64,000 bases of DNA from Paenisporosarcina cavernae. GTDB taxonomy: Bacteria; Bacillota; Bacilli; Bacillales_A; Planococcaceae. The stretch lies in the NCBI RefSeq assembly GCF_003595195.1, contig NZ_CP032418.1, positions 1,913,501 to 1,977,500 on the forward strand, written 5' to 3'. The notes under the pieces are model-generated. The model saw nothing but the letters and a program-made list of their open reading frames with translations, searched no databases and was not told where the DNA came from. Below, piece after piece: positions 17,840-28,156 of this stretch; position 1 is the first letter of the stretch, and every line of letters begins with the position of its first letter. The translations under genes and the position numbers were made by a program.

Positions 17840-20691
17840 GAATGAACACTCCTTTCTATTTCTGCCTTCGTTAGTCTTACAATGGTTGCAGTTGGTAATG
17901 ATGTCGCAATTGATTCGTGACAAGTAAAGTAAAGAACTTGATGCTTTGTCGATAGTTGCATTACGGCTTCTATAGCATGGCCCATTCGATGTTTGTCAAA
18001 GTGGACAAAGGGATCGTCTAACAATAATGGAAGTGGTGCTCTTTCTAGCATAGAATCAGCTAAGGCGAAACGCAAGGCAACATACGCTTGTTCTTTTGTT
18101 GCTTGGCTTAACTCTCCCACTAAATATCTTCGTTCATCATTTGTCACCGCTTCTACTTGCTCTTGTTCTGTCCATTCTAAAGAATGGTATTTGCCACCTG
18201 TCAATTCGGAGAAGTATCGATTTGCCTCTTCCATCACTCCAGGCAGTCTCTCTTCTTTTAACTGGCTCATCGTTTGACGAATTGTTTCTGCCACTACTTT
18301 TTTCACTGCCCATGATTTCGCCAGTTCTTGCAAGAAAGCTTTTTCTGTTTCAAATTCTTGCAATAAATTGCCATATGCCTCATCTTCCATTAACGATTTC
18401 GTTAATTGCTTTAATGTTGCTTGTTCTTCTAACAGTTCGTGTCGTCTAGCCGTATTTTCCCTGGATCTAGTTTCAAGCTCCTGAACACGCTGTTCTGTAT
18501 TCTCCAAATGATTCAGATCATTATCATCGATTCCGATGGAAGTAAGTTGGCTCTCTATTTGTTTCAATCGATTAGTAGCCTCCACATATGTTCTATGCTG
18601 CTGATCTGCCAAATAGAATGATTTCTCTTCTGAAACGTTTGCTTCATTTAAAAGATTCTCTTTCTCTTGCACAAATGCTTGTTTTAATTGTTGCTTTTCT
18701 TTCCATTCTTTCTCTTTTTGCTCTAGTAGAGTTTCCACGTCGTTTTGTTTTCTTTTTTGATCGGACCAAGCCAGTTTTGCCTCTCTCAACTTGTCGAAAA
18801 GCGATTCTTTCGTCAACGGTGTTTGAAGGATAGATTGTCCTTCTGCTAGCCACTCATTCACTTGTGTTGTCCCCGAATTGTACTCTTGTCGTAATCGATC
18901 TATTTGTTTTTCTACTCGTTGCAGATGACGAATTTTCACAAACGTTCCTTCATTTAACGTGCGCTGATGTAGTCCTTCTTGCTCCGCAAATGTTGTAAGA
19001 GACTTTTTCGCTTCTTCGTATGTTTCCTGGGTGAGCTTCAACGCCTCTTGTGTCCGCCCTATAGTACGCTCGATTTCTTCTAGTTGTTCATTCAATTGAT
19101 CGCGCTGTAGTTTCGTTACTATTGCCTTCTCTTTCCGCTGCTTCCAATCGTATAGTTCCTGCTCCAACGCTTCCATCGTTTCTTTTGATACGGTTTCACG
19201 GGAAGTCGTGTTCTCTTTCGCAGCTAACATATATAAAATAGCAGCCAAAATGATTCCAAGTATCATCACTCGGTAGTCAGATAATACGATACTGCCAATA
19301 ATGGAAAAGCCAAGACTTAGACCGACAAGTAGCAAAGGATGCAAGGTGGTCGATTTGGAAGTGGACTGATTCGACAGTTTCGCTTCAGCGAGCTGTTGTT
19401 CTTTTTCAAATACTTGTGCCTGTATCTTTTCAACATCTTCCGGCTGCTCCGACTGCTGTAATTTTTCGCGCACTATAATTCGTTGATCTAAAACTTGTGC
19501 TTCGTTTGTCTTGTTCTGCGCAAGCGTCTTCTCGACTTCTTCTACGTGTTTTAACGCTGTCAAGAATGCCGTTTCTTTTTCCAATGAAACATTTTGCGCT
19601 AGAAGTCGTTGTTTATCTTCTTCTGTCTGGATGCCAACTAATTGATACTCTTGTTCGAGTTCATCTTCTAACGTGACGATTTTTTGCTGTATTTCCGCTA
19701 ATTTCGCGTGCGTTTGATGCCACTCAACTTCCTTCGTTAAAAACTGATCGATCGAAGCGATATCAATTTCTTTCACGTCATTCGTTAGGACGTTTTTTAA
19801 TTCCTCTATTTCCTCTTCTAACCGTGTGATTCGAGCGTCACTCTCTTTTTCTTTATCTCGCAGTGATTCCCATCGCCGAACCCCATCTATAGGGAATTGT
19901 TGTTGATCATTTTCGGATTGAATTTCTAGCAGCTGCTCTTTCTCTATAAATAGTGGTCCTGCTTGCTTCAGCTTTTGAAGTAGCGATAAGTCCTTCGTAA
20001 TCAGGTGTTCTTCTTGACGCAGCCTTTCTAAGCTCGAAGTAATTTCGTTCAAACGATTGATAGATGGTTCATAGTGTTCCGTTTTCTCCCGAATCTCTTT
20101 TATCTTCGTTTCCAGCTCACGCACTTTTTCCAGCTGCACATTCATTTGCGGTTTTTTTCCCGCTTTTTTAAATAAATCGGCTAGTTCATTGCCCATTTTT
20201 GTTTCCAATACTGCAAGTTGATCGACTCCTGTAGTTCCAGAAGCTAGTAATGTCCGGCTCACTTCTTCTTCTGTCATTTTTTCAAATTGCTGTAGTTGGT
20301 GGATAGAGAAAGAAAAAATTGCTTCGTATGAACTCCTATCATAGCCATACACAACATCGCGTAGTAAATCATCGGATCCACGAGTGCCGTCCTCTAGATA
20401 TACTGTTACATCTCCAGCGGACTTACCTTTTACTCGTTCGATCACGACATGACCATATTTTTCATGATGGAGATGAACTTGTCCACCATGCTTTCCACCT
20501 GTTTTTGGTTCATATCTTTGAAGGCCTTGATTCCGAAGTGGAAAACCGAACAGGATCGATAAGATGAATTGTTGTATCGTCGTTTTCCCTGCTTCATTCT
20601 CCCCCAAAAAAACAGTCATATTCGACTGTAAGTCAAATTTACGATCTTCGTGCTGTCCAAAGCCAAAGATTATTAGCTTTTTCAGATACAT
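17836..20691 (-). CDS. yhaN: SbcC/Rad50-like AAA ATPase YhaN
   Basis: A 951-residue SMC-like ATPase. The N-terminal Walker [10 protein letters not shown] lies near residue 31; long coiled coils flank a central pair of hydrophobic helices (about 440-485), and a C-terminal head has the signature [21 protein letters not shown] and Walker [14 protein letters not shown]. The membrane hairpin in place of a zinc hook is the YhaN arrangement and suggests membrane anchoring. With YhaO it should form an SbcCD-like nuclease complex. It overlaps yhaM by 4 nt and starts 4 nt after yhaO. Confidence 0.92.
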   Translation of the reverse strand: MYLKKLIIFGFGQHEDRKFDLQSNMTVFLGENEAGKTTIQQFILSILFGFPLRNQGLQRYEPKTGGKHGGQVHLHHEKYGHVVIERVKGKSAGDVTVYLEDGTRGSDDLLRDVVYGYDRSSYEAIFSFSIHQLQQFEKMTEEEVSRTLLASGTTGVDQLAVLETKMGNELADLFKKAGKKPQMNVQLEKVRELETKIKEIREKTEHYEPSINRLNEITSSLERLRQEEHLITKDLSLLQKLKQAGPLFIEKEQLLEIQSENDQQQFPIDGVRRWESLRDKEKESDARITRLEEEIEELKNVLTNDVKEIDIASIDQFLTKEVEWHQTHAKLAEIQQKIVTLEDELEQEYQLVGIQTEEDKQRLLAQNVSLEKETAFLTALKHVEEVEKTLAQNKTNEAQVLDQRIIVREKLQQSEQPEDVEKIQAQVFEKEQQLAEAKLSNQSTSKSTTLHPLLLVGLSLGFSIIGSIVLSDYRVMILGIILAAILYMLAAKENTTSRETVSKETMEALEQELYDWKQRKEKAIVTKLQRDQLNEQLEEIERTIGRTQEALKLTQETYEEAKKSLTTFAEQEGLHQRTLNEGTFVKIRHLQRVEKQIDRLRQEYNSGTTQVNEWLAEGQSILQTPLTKESLFDKLREAKLAWSDQKRKQNDVETLLEQKEKEWKEKQQLKQAFVQEKENLLNEANVSEEKSFYLADQQHRTYVEATNRLKQIESQLTSIGIDDNDLNHLENTEQRVQELETRSRENTARRHELLEEQATLKQLTKSLMEDEAYGNLLQEFETEKAFLQELAKSWAVKKVVAETIRQTMSQLKEERLPGVMEEANRYFSELTGGKYHSLEWTEQEQVEAVTNDERRYLVGELSQATKEQAYVALRFALADSMLERAPLPLLLDDPFVHFDKHRMGHAIEAVMQLSTKHQVLYFTCHESIATSLPTATIVRLTKAEIERSVHS

Positions 20692-20695
20692 ATCA

Positions 20696-21916
20696 TCACT
20701 CCTCGCTCGCTACGTGGGATATAATAATTTTCGTTGCCTCATTCGCTACTTCCTCTTTTTCTTCCATGGAAAGAGGCTCTAAGTATTTACTTAATCTCGC
20801 GTGCTGATGAACATCTTTGACAACCGTTTTCCACTCTTTGTCATCCCACGCAGCCATCGTTTGAAGTAAAATGCCCGCCAAACTATTTTCCGACGGATTC
20901 ATTTGCGTTGGTTTCTCTAGCTCTATCGAACGAATAAAAACGGTCGGATCGTGCATTTCTTCTGCTTCTCGTAACGACTCGAGCCATTCGTCAAGTGGAG
21001 TACTTTCCAGAAGTTCCTTCGCTGTTTCCCCGACTGCTGTTAATCGAATATCTACTATAGCCGTTCCAACGCGAGTTCTAGTGTCGTCACAAACTTCTTC
21101 GATAAAACGGTAAAAATCGTTTGCATGCTGTAGCTCTGGACACTTCACCTCTACTCGTTCGTAAACCACTTGAGAGGTCACATGAAAAGCTAATTCTGTA
21201 CCATTTGTGTCGATTGTCACTTCATAAAAACCCTTTTCTCCTTGTTCATTTCGGTGTCGACTTTGACTATTTCCTGGATACACAATTGATGGGTCTCGGT
21301 GAAGTATCTGGCGTTTGTGAATATGGCCGAGAGCCCAGTAGTGGTAATTTTTTGACAGAAGTTCTTCTTTTGTAAACGGTGCGTAAACATCATGTGACGT
21401 GTCGCCTGCGATACTTCCGTGCAACATACCAATATGAATCTCTTTTGGATTTTCTCGTGGTATGTAACTAGTCATCCGACTCTTCTTCACATGTCTTTCC
21501 GGGTAGCTAAAACCATGAATCACCACTGTTTCTCCATTCACTTGTAACGAAGCAGAAGATGTTTCATTGCCAAAAACATGCACATTCGCCGGCAGCTGAA
21601 ATCTAGTCCATTTCCCACTCAAGTGGTCGTGATTGCCATGGCTAATGAAAACCGGAATCCCAGCTTGTTCTAGCTTCTCCATTCCCCGAAGAAAATGCGC
21701 TTGCGCTTTTAAACTTCTTTCTTCCCCGTCGTAAATATCTCCGACTATCAGTAGAAAATCAGGTTTATGTTCAAGGGCTAAGTCTATTAATCTGGTATAA
21801 GCATCAAATGTGCTATTTCGAAGGGTTTGATGTAGCTTATGTGGAAGGTTGGATATTCCTTTAAATGGACTATCTAAATGCAAATCAGCTGCATGAAAAA
21901 AACGAATAGAAGACAT
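20696..21916 (-). CDS. yhaO: SbcD/Mre11-like DNA repair exonuclease YhaO
   Basis: A 406-residue metallophosphoesterase. Metal-binding motifs in order are ADLHLD (near 10-15), GDIYDGE (near 59), SHGNHDH (near 92) and GHIHK (near 197); a C-terminal capping and ATPase-interaction region follows. This is the Mre11-like partner of YhaN, encoded directly downstream. Start ATG follows AAAGGAG. The order yhaO-yhaN-yhaM matches B. subtilis. Confidence 0.92.
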   Translation of the reverse strand: MSSIRFFHAADLHLDSPFKGISNLPHKLHQTLRNSTFDAYTRLIDLALEHKPDFLLIVGDIYDGEERSLKAQAHFLRGMEKLEQAGIPVFISHGNHDHLSGKWTRFQLPANVHVFGNETSSASLQVNGETVVIHGFSYPERHVKKSRMTSYIPRENPKEIHIGMLHGSIAGDTSHDVYAPFTKEELLSKNYHYWALGHIHKRQILHRDPSIVYPGNSQSRHRNEQGEKGFYEVTIDTNGTELAFHVTSQVVYERVEVKCPELQHANDFYRFIEEVCDDTRTRVGTAIVDIRLTAVGETAKELLESTPLDEWLESLREAEEMHDPTVFIRSIELEKPTQMNPSENSLAGILLQTMAAWDDKEWKTVVKDVHQHARLSKYLEPLSMEEKEEVANEATKIIISHVASEE

Positions 21917-22039
21917 AGGTGAACTCCTTTATAAAAAAACGAATATTTGTTCTTATTTTAGCATTTGATATGAAAAATCGCCAATTCCCCTGAAAGGAAA
22001 ATTGACGATGATCATTGGATAAGTATTTTTAGTTCATAC

Positions 22040-23299
22040 TTAGCTTTTCCCTAATTGAATTGCCTTTTTAATATCCTTTAACGATTGAGATGGTCCATAC
22101 ATTAAGACTCCACCTCGGTAAACTCGTGCACCGAAATAGCCCATAATCGCAATCGAAACGACTAAAATTGCCACTCCTAAAATTGGTTCCCAAATTGGCA
22201 AATCGAGCATTCCTACACGTAAAAACATGACAAGAGGTGTAAAAAACGGGAAGTACGATGTATATGTTACGTATGCTGCTTCTGGGTTTCCCAGTCCGGA
22301 AAATGAAATAAACGCTGCAATAATGATGATGAATGTCATTGGCATGATTAACTGCTGTACATCTTCCGTGCGACTAACGAGTGATCCTAGTAGAGCAGCA
22401 AGCGTTGCGTACAAGAAGTATCCTAGCAAGAAAAAGATGACGGCAAAAACGATCGTTGAAACTGCAACATTTGAAAACCCGAAATATTGGAAGAATCCGG
22501 ATGTCATATCTGAAGAGCTTGTTTTAATCGCGAAATACCCTGCTAATCCATAAATCGCTATTTGCAGTAAACCAAGGGTTCCAACTCCAAGAATTTTTGC
22601 AAACATATGCTTCACTGGAGAGACACTGGAGATCATGATTTCCATTACTCGAGAAGATTTCTCTGTTGCAACTTCCATTGCAATCATATTGGAATAATAA
22701 ATAACGGAAAAATAAATGACGAAAATGAGCACATAAACAAGCCCTCTCGCTTCACTTAATTCTTCCTCGGATCGAGAATTTTTCACAATGGCTTGTTGGT
22801 CGAACTGGATTGGCGCGAACAATTCGTTTACTTCATTGCCCGTTAAATTCAACCCTTCTGCTTTAATCGACGTTTGAATAGCTTGTAAAGCTTCTTGAAT
22901 TTCCTGTGGCTTCATCACGTCATTTGCCGATTCGGACGTGTACGTGACTTGAATAGTCTTCTGTGCATCTAAATCGAGTTCTAGAATGCTGGAGAAGTCT
23001 CCATCACTCACTAGTTTTTTTAAGGAATCGACCGATTTGTCTGTCTTTACTAATTCTAACGATGATTCTTGTAATGCTAATTGTTGTTGAAATGGTGTGA
23101 AAAGTTCTCCTGAGTGATCAACGACCGCTATTTTGTTGTCATTATCCTCACCGCCAAATTGCTGAGCTTTTTCAATAATCGAAGAAATATTCGCTAATAA
23201 GAAAATGGCAAAGACGACAACGACCGTCGTAATGATAAACGATTTTGTTTGTGCTTTCGTTTTAAATGATTGTGCAAAAATAGTCCAAAATTTAGACAT
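22040..23299 (-). CDS. yhaP: ABC transporter permease YhaP (NatB-like)
   Basis: A 419-residue ABC-2 permease. One N-terminal helix (about 20-42) is followed by an extracellular domain (to about 175) and a cluster of about five helices (about 180-395). It resembles B. subtilis YhaP and the NatB sodium exporter. Its start overlaps the yhaQ end by 8 nt, so the two form a transporter. Substrate unproven; Na+ or toxin export are the usual suggestions. Confidence 0.88.
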   Translation of the reverse strand: MSKFWTIFAQSFKTKAQTKSFIITTVVVVFAIFLLANISSIIEKAQQFGGEDNDNKIAVVDHSGELFTPFQQQLALQESSLELVKTDKSVDSLKKLVSDGDFSSILELDLDAQKTIQVTYTSESANDVMKPQEIQEALQAIQTSIKAEGLNLTGNEVNELFAPIQFDQQAIVKNSRSEEELSEARGLVYVLIFVIYFSVIYYSNMIAMEVATEKSSRVMEIMISSVSPVKHMFAKILGVGTLGLLQIAIYGLAGYFAIKTSSSDMTSGFFQYFGFSNVAVSTIVFAVIFFLLGYFLYATLAALLGSLVSRTEDVQQLIMPMTFIIIIAAFISFSGLGNPEAAYVTYTSYFPFFTPLVMFLRVGMLDLPIWEPILGVAILVVSIAIMGYFGARVYRGGVLMYGPSQSLKDIKKAIQLGKS

Positions 23300-24191
23300 G
23301 CTGTTTCCCTACTTTCTCAATGAAAATTTCTTGTAAGGATGGCTCTTCAATGGAGAAGTGTCGTACTGGTCCTAATTCGATTGCCTTTTTCAATAAATCG
23401 TCTCCTACTTTTTCGTCGGAAATTTGGAAGATGCCTCCTTCTTTTGTTGGTTTAAACTGTAAAACGCCTGGTGTATGTAGTAAAGAGGAAAGATCCTGCT
23501 CCATTTTCAGTTGCACATTTTGTTTTCCAAATCCGCGTTTCACTTCTTTTAATGAACCACTTACCACCGTTTTTCCGTGGTGCATGATACTGAGATTTTC
23601 GCAAAGTTCTTCAACATGATCCATTCGGTGACTGGAGAAAACAATGGTTGCCCCTTCTTTTGCCACGTCAATGATTGCTTCTTTTAACAGCTCTACGTTT
23701 ACAGGATCGAGTCCACTAAACGGCTCATCTAAAATAAGAAGCGAAGGATTGTGCAATAAGGAAGAAATGACTTGGATTTTTTGTTGATTTCCTTTTGATA
23801 GTTCTTCTACTTTTTTGGACGCGTAGTGACTTACATCAAATCGTTCCATCCATCTTGCGGCTGCAATTTTAGCATCATTTTTTTGCATATTGCGCAATTT
23901 CGCCAGATAAATTAGTTGTTCTTCCACTTTCATTTTTGGATAAAGTCCACGTTCTTCCGGTAAATATCCAACAGAATGACTCGTGTGATACGTTAAACGA
24001 TTGCCTTTCCACGTAATGTCCCCTTCCGTTGGATCTAACAATCCTAGAATCATTCGAAAAGTGGTTGTCTTACCAGCGCCATTTGCCCCAAGAAAACCGT
24101 ACATTTGTCCCTCATTCACCGATAACGTCAAATCTTCTACAGCTGTGAATGAACCAAACTTTTTCGTAACGTGCTCTAGTTTTAATGCCAT
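23292..24191 (-). CDS. yhaQ: ABC transporter ATP-binding protein YhaQ (NatA-like)
   Basis: A 299-residue ABC ATPase: Walker A GANGAGKTT (near 36), signature ELSKGNQQK (near 132), Walker B LLILDEPFSGLDP (near 151), and a C-terminal extension typical of NatA/CcmA-like proteins. Start ATG 24191 has GAAGGGGGA upstream; the longer ATG at 24218 overlaps that ribosome site. Partner of the overlapping yhaP. Confidence 0.9.
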   Translation of the reverse strand: MALKLEHVTKKFGSFTAVEDLTLSVNEGQMYGFLGANGAGKTTTFRMILGLLDPTEGDITWKGNRLTYHTSHSVGYLPEERGLYPKMKVEEQLIYLAKLRNMQKNDAKIAAARWMERFDVSHYASKKVEELSKGNQQKIQVISSLLHNPSLLILDEPFSGLDPVNVELLKEAIIDVAKEGATIVFSSHRMDHVEELCENLSIMHHGKTVVSGSLKEVKRGFGKQNVQLKMEQDLSSLLHTPGVLQFKPTKEGGIFQISDEKVGDDLLKKAIELGPVRHFSIEEPSLQEIFIEKVGKQHV

Positions 24192-24266
24192 TTTGTTTCC
24201 CCCTTCTTTGTTTTCCATCCATTTATTTGTATAATGAAACTACTCTAATTAAGTGAGGCGATACGA

Positions 24267-24452
24267 GTGAAAACGTATAAATTTACTGCATTTGAACCTA
24301 CAGGCAAACTCATAGTCGAAGAAAACTGGGAGTTCGCATCTGACGAGGAAGCAAAAGAGAAAGGTCCGGACAAACTGGAAGAAAAAGATTTATCCGAAAA
24401 GACTCACCGATTAGTTAATACGGCTGGGAAGCTCATTTTGTTTCACGTTTAA
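24267..24452 (+). CDS. yhzD: YhzD family protein
   Basis: A 61-residue soluble protein whose layout (KTYKFTAFEPTGKLI ... EKTHRLVNTAGKLILFHV) matches the YhzD family of Bacillus. GTG start behind GAGG. It is divergent from yhaQ and convergent with yhaR, as in B. subtilis. Function unknown. Confidence 0.82.
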   Translation: MKTYKFTAFEPTGKLIVEENWEFASDEEAKEKGPDKLEEKDLSEKTHRLVNTAGKLILFHV

Positions 24453-24454
24453 GT

Positions 24455-24494
24455 AAAAAAGTCTGGAAGAATTTTTTTATTCTCCCAGACTTTT
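24455..24494. terminator. Bidirectional terminator yhzD / yhaR
   Basis: AAAAGTCTGG..AGAAT / ATTCT..CCAGACTTTT stem between convergent genes with A and T runs on both sides. Confidence 0.8.
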
Positions 24495-24495
24495 C

Positions 24496-25278
24496 TTATT
24501 CCCCTTTAAAAGAAGGTTTTCTTTTTTCAACAAATGCTTGAATTCCCTCTAAATGATCTGTCGATTTACGCATCGCTACTTGAGAGGTAGCTTCTAAAGA
24601 TAATATTCTTTCTAACTCATGAATATTCTGCGTATGTAAAATTTGTTTTGAAGCGATCATTGCTTTCACTGGTGCATGAAGAATACCAGTCGCCGTAATC
24701 TCCGCGTGTTCAAATGCTTTTCCTTCTGCCACAACTTCATCAATTAGGCCAAGACTTAAGGCTTCGTGACCAGTCATCACTTTACCGGACCAAATTAATT
24801 GTTTCGCCTTCGGAATTCCAACGCGCTCTTTTAAGAAGAAATGACCTGCTCCATCTGGAACTAACCCAATCCCGATGAAATTCATCGCAAGTTTCGCATT
24901 CTCTTCTGCAATGACAATATCACAGCCTAATGCGAGGCTAAAACCTAGTCCAGCAGACGCACCATGAACCGATGCAATCGTAATCATTGGTAGTGTATAC
25001 AGATTTTTCGCTAATCGCGTAATATCCCCCATTACAAGAGACATATCCATTGGTGCATCAGGATTCACCATCGCTTTAATATCGCCACCCGCGGAAAACG
25101 CTTTTCCTTCACCACGAATAATCAGCACTTGTATCTCCGCGTCATTTTGAAGACTCTCTAAGCAATCCGCCAATTCTTTCATCATCACATCATTCATCGC
25201 ATTCATCGCCTGTGGTCGATTCAACGTCAAAATACCTCGACGATTTTCTTTTACTAATTGAATTGTTTCGTATTCCAT
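24496..25278 (-). CDS. yhaR: Enoyl-CoA hydratase/isomerase family protein YhaR
   Basis: A 260-residue crotonase-fold protein. The oxyanion-hole segments GEGKAFSAGGDIKAM (near 56-70) and HGASAGLGFSLALGCDIVIA (near 105-124) are clear, with AKLAMNFIGIGLVPDGAGHFFL following; Asp in place of a catalytic Glu near 141 leaves the reaction uncertain. ATG behind GAGGTG. Similar genes act in phenylacetate or fatty-acid catabolism, but no pathway partners are adjacent. Position corresponds to B. subtilis yhaR. Confidence 0.85.
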   Translation of the reverse strand: MEYETIQLVKENRRGILTLNRPQAMNAMNDVMMKELADCLESLQNDAEIQVLIIRGEGKAFSAGGDIKAMVNPDAPMDMSLVMGDITRLAKNLYTLPMITIASVHGASAGLGFSLALGCDIVIAEENAKLAMNFIGIGLVPDGAGHFFLKERVGIPKAKQLIWSGKVMTGHEALSLGLIDEVVAEGKAFEHAEITATGILHAPVKAMIASKQILHTQNIHELERILSLEATSQVAMRKSTDHLEGIQAFVEKRKPSFKGE

Positions 25279-25364
25279 CGTTACACCTCATTTTCTTTTA
25301 CTCACTTCTCTACTATTCTACCTGAAATGTCGAACTCCTTCTTCCATCAACATAATCTTCTTAG

Positions 25365-25393
25365 TTGCAAACGAAGTTTATACGTGCTATTAT
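25365..25393 (+). promoter_or_regulatory. Promoter of the cold-shock gene with long leader
   Basis: -35 TTGCAA (25365-25370), 17-bp spacer, -10 TATTAT (25388-25393). This leaves a leader of about 110 nt before the start codon, the length usual for Csp mRNAs whose leaders respond to temperature. Confidence 0.6.
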
Positions 25394-25511
25394 AAAAGAG
25401 AATTATTTTTGTATCGGTGTGAAAGAACAGATTGGTTTTAACTTTTCGTCTTAATGATCACTTGCAGGGATAGTATTAATTTGTGTGTGATACACATAGG
25501 AGGCAACAAAC

Positions 25512-25712
25512 ATGGAACAAGGTACAGTAAAATGGTTTAACGCAGAAAAAGGATTTGGATTCATCGAGCGCGAAAATGGCGACGACGTATTCGTACATTT
25601 CTCAGCTATCCAAGGTGAAGGTTTCAAATCATTAGACGAAGGTCAAGCAGTTTCTTTCGACGTAGAGCAAGGCGCACGTGGTGCACAAGCAGCTAACGTT
25701 AACAAACTATAA
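25512..25712 (+). CDS. Cold-shock protein (CspB/CspD-like)
   Basis: A 66-residue single OB-fold RNA chaperone with both RNP motifs: GFGFIER (RNP1, about 14-20) and VFVHFSAI (RNP2, about 26-33). It binds single-stranded RNA/DNA and keeps mRNA unstructured. ATG behind ATAGGAGG. A terminator follows directly, so it is a single-gene unit. Which paralogue (B, C or D) cannot be told from sequence. Confidence 0.95.
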   Translation: MEQGTVKWFNAEKGFGFIERENGDDVFVHFSAIQGEGFKSLDEGQAVSFDVEQGARGAQAANVNKL

Positions 25713-25725
25713 TATTACCTTTCCA

Positions 25726-25756
25726 ACAGACCCTACTTTGTAGGGTCTGTTTTTGT
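25726..25756 (+). terminator. Intrinsic terminator of the cold-shock gene
   Basis: Perfect 11-bp stem ACAGACCCTAC / GTAGGGTCTGT with a 3-nt loop and T tail. Confidence 0.88.
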
Positions 25757-25824
25757 TTGGAGAAATTTGTTGTGAAAATAAAGTAGCTCCAGTAGAACGC
25801 ACATATAGGACGGTTATGGTTGCT

Positions 25825-26190
25825 GGAAATAAATGGCTCATTGCATGTTTTTTGTGTTTCTTAACAGGAGATTTGTGATTTCTGCATGTTTCTCCGTCAT
25901 TCTTGCATGTTTTTTCTGTTTCCTAACAGGAGATTCTCAATCTCTACACGTTTCAATTAGATTGCATTTTCACTCTTTCATCCAATAGGAACGTTTTCGC
26001 CTGCGAAAACGCACTGATCGAAGCAAAATAATCTCCCCCGCTACAAATCTTTCATTGGAAATAAATGGCTCATTGCATGTTTTTTGTGTTTCTTAACAGT
26101 AGATTTGAGATTTCTGCATGTTTTCACTCCTTTCTTGCATGTTTCCCCGTCTTTTTTGCATGATTCTTCTATTTCTTAACAGGACATTCC
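25825..26190 (+). repeat. TTGCATG / TTTCTTAACAGGAGATT repeat region
   Basis: Non-coding gap holding two long direct copies (25825-25891 and 26057-26123, about 67 bp with two mismatches), each followed by further degenerate units. The recurring elements are TTGCATGTTTT and TTTC(T/C)TAACAGGAGATT; extra copies start near 25902 and 26157. A perfect hairpin CGTTTTCGC/GCGAAAACG (25992-26011) lies between the long copies. No gene is visible between 25757 and 26240. Confidence 0.85.
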
Positions 26191-26240
26191 CACTCATAAA
26201 AGAAATACTTCCTCATTCTGTTACTCTTTTCCACCACACG

Positions 26241-26271
26241 CAAAAACCATGAACACGATGTCCATGGTTTA
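26241..26271 (-). terminator. Intrinsic terminator of hemZ
   Basis: Minus-strand stem AACCATG / CATGGTT followed by TTTTTG, 14 bp after the hemZ stop. Confidence 0.7.
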
Positions 26272-26284
26272 AACATATGCCTTC

Positions 26285-27793
26285 TTAAATAGGCTGCTCT
26301 ATTTTGTTCATTGTTGGATATACTTCTTCTAGCAATTCTATTTTTTTTGCGGTTGCTTCTTCAAATGTCATGACATAGGCAGCCGGATCTTTTGGATTGT
26401 AGTATTGCGTGATTTTTCCTGTTTGTTGATCAATAAATTTACTGGATGCTCCGCAGCCAATCCCAATGATCGTCTGCACTTCTTCCATGATGACGATGTT
26501 GTAAATACTTTCTTCACCAGGTTTAGAATATCCAACATTTTCGAGGTTTCCTAAAATATTCTTTTGACGGTACAAGTAGTATGGAACGTAGCCATTTTCC
26601 TCTGTCCACGTTTCTGCTCGCTCCATCATTGCTTCTGCAGTTGGGCGGTCTGCTACTTCGTATTTCTTTTTATTTCGTGTCATTTCAGAAGCACGTTTGA
26701 ATGACAACGTGTGAACCGTAAGTGATTCTGGCTGCATTTTCTCGGTTTCGGCAAGAGAATGTTCGAATTCTGCAAGTCCCTCGTTCGGCAATCCAATGAT
26801 TAAATCCATGTTAATATTGTTCATGCCCATTTCCCGGCTTAGCCAAAATTTATCGATTGTTTCTTGCACTGTGTGATGACGTCCAATCGCTTTTAACGTT
26901 TCATCTGTATAGGATTGTGGATTCACGCTAATTCGATCAATACCCCATTTTTTCAAGACATTTAGCTTATCAGGTGTAATCGTGTCCGGTCTTCCAGCTT
27001 CCACTGTAATTTCTCGGATTTTATCGGGGTTTGGAAAGGAATCCCACATCGTTTGGTAAAGTGCATCCATTTCGTCCGCTTCGATGGAAGTTGGTGTTCC
27101 GCCACCAAAGTAGACAGAAGTGATCGTGATATCGTGTGCTTTCATCCAAGCACCCATTTCCCGAATTTCGACATGTAATGCATCTAAGAAATTATCTACA
27201 CGTCCATTTTTCCGATGAATAGCAAATGCAGGAAACGTGCAATACGCACACTTTGTTGGACAAAACGGAATGCCAATGTAAACGCTGACTTCATTACCAA
27301 TTGAGTCTAAATCAGGAATTGTGGCAAGCTGTCGATCCGCTACCGTTCGCATTAACGATATCTTTTCTTCACTTAAACGGTACGACGTTTGAAGTTCTTT
27401 TCGAATGTCTTCATATGTTTTCCCAGCCATACGAGCACGGTGATAAAGCTTTGTCGGACGAATTCCTGTTAGAATGCCCCAAGATTGATGCATACCTGTT
27501 TTTTGTTCCATGACATCTAACAAAACATGAGCAAGTGCCCGTTTTTGTTGCTTGCGCATTTCACGATCATCTACATGTTCAAATGCAGCTTCCTGGAAAT
27601 ATGCAACCAAGTCTTCGAGTTTACCTTCTGCAACTAGTTGTCCATCTTCTTCGTGGAATGAAAGTTCAATTTGCAACTCCGCTTCTTCACTCGATGAACT
27701 GATCTTCGTTTCTTCAAAAAATAAATTAGCGATATGTGTAAAGTTTCGAATCCAATCCTGAGGAAATTCTCCAGGAATGTGTATTGTTTTCAT
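26285..27793 (-). CDS. hemZ: Coproporphyrinogen III oxidase-like radical SAM protein HemZ
   Basis: A 502-residue radical-SAM protein of HemZ length. The 4Fe-4S motif GIPFCPTKCAYCTF (CxxxCxxC) lies near residues 175-188, followed by the YFGGGTPTS motif; a B. subtilis HemZ-like N-terminal domain precedes. In B. subtilis HemZ is linked to anaerobic conversion of coproporphyrinogen, but its exact reaction is uncertain. Ribosome site is weak (GGGAATATAG), and the start is only 4 bp from the yheA stop, suggesting co-transcription. Confidence 0.9.
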   Translation of the reverse strand: MKTIHIPGEFPQDWIRNFTHIANLFFEETKISSSSEEAELQIELSFHEEDGQLVAEGKLEDLVAYFQEAAFEHVDDREMRKQQKRALAHVLLDVMEQKTGMHQSWGILTGIRPTKLYHRARMAGKTYEDIRKELQTSYRLSEEKISLMRTVADRQLATIPDLDSIGNEVSVYIGIPFCPTKCAYCTFPAFAIHRKNGRVDNFLDALHVEIREMGAWMKAHDITITSVYFGGGTPTSIEADEMDALYQTMWDSFPNPDKIREITVEAGRPDTITPDKLNVLKKWGIDRISVNPQSYTDETLKAIGRHHTVQETIDKFWLSREMGMNNINMDLIIGLPNEGLAEFEHSLAETEKMQPESLTVHTLSFKRASEMTRNKKKYEVADRPTAEAMMERAETWTEENGYVPYYLYRQKNILGNLENVGYSKPGEESIYNIVIMEEVQTIIGIGCGASSKFIDQQTGKITQYYNPKDPAAYVMTFEEATAKKIELLEEVYPTMNKIEQPI

Positions 27794-27797
27794 GTTT

Positions 27798-28145
27798 CTA
27801 TATTCCCTCGTAAATTGCTTGCACTGGTTTCATTAATACGCGGTTCACTTCTTCAATTAACCCACTAAGTGCCATCTCTGCATGAAGCATTTTTTCGATT
27901 TTTTCATTTCCTTGTGCTAGCTGCGCTGTCTTTTGGAAGTATTCTAGCTCTTCACCAGAAATCTCTTCGCCTTTCATTTGCTTGTCTTGAAGTTTCATTT
28001 GTAAATCACGAAAACTTTTAAATAATGCTAATGCTTCTTCATCGGATTTTACGGCGTCCACTGCGTGTTGTAATGCTGTGAATTCTGTGGTTTGACGTAA
28101 TGTACCTTCTAATCGATTGATATCATCATAAATGTTTACTGACAT
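27798..28145 (-). CDS. yheA: YlbF/YmcA family protein YheA
   Basis: A 115-residue all-helical protein matching the Com_YlbF family, closest by position and sequence to YheA. Relatives YlbF, YmcA and YaaT modulate RNase Y and phosphorelay activity; YheA itself is uncharacterised. It lies between yheB and hemZ with tight spacing, probably in one operon. Confidence 0.85.
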   Translation of the reverse strand: MSVNIYDDINRLEGTLRQTTEFTALQHAVDAVKSDEEALALFKSFRDLQMKLQDKQMKGEEISGEELEYFQKTAQLAQGNEKIEKMLHAEMALSGLIEEVNRVLMKPVQAIYEGI

Positions 28146-28156
28146 GTTAATTCCTC

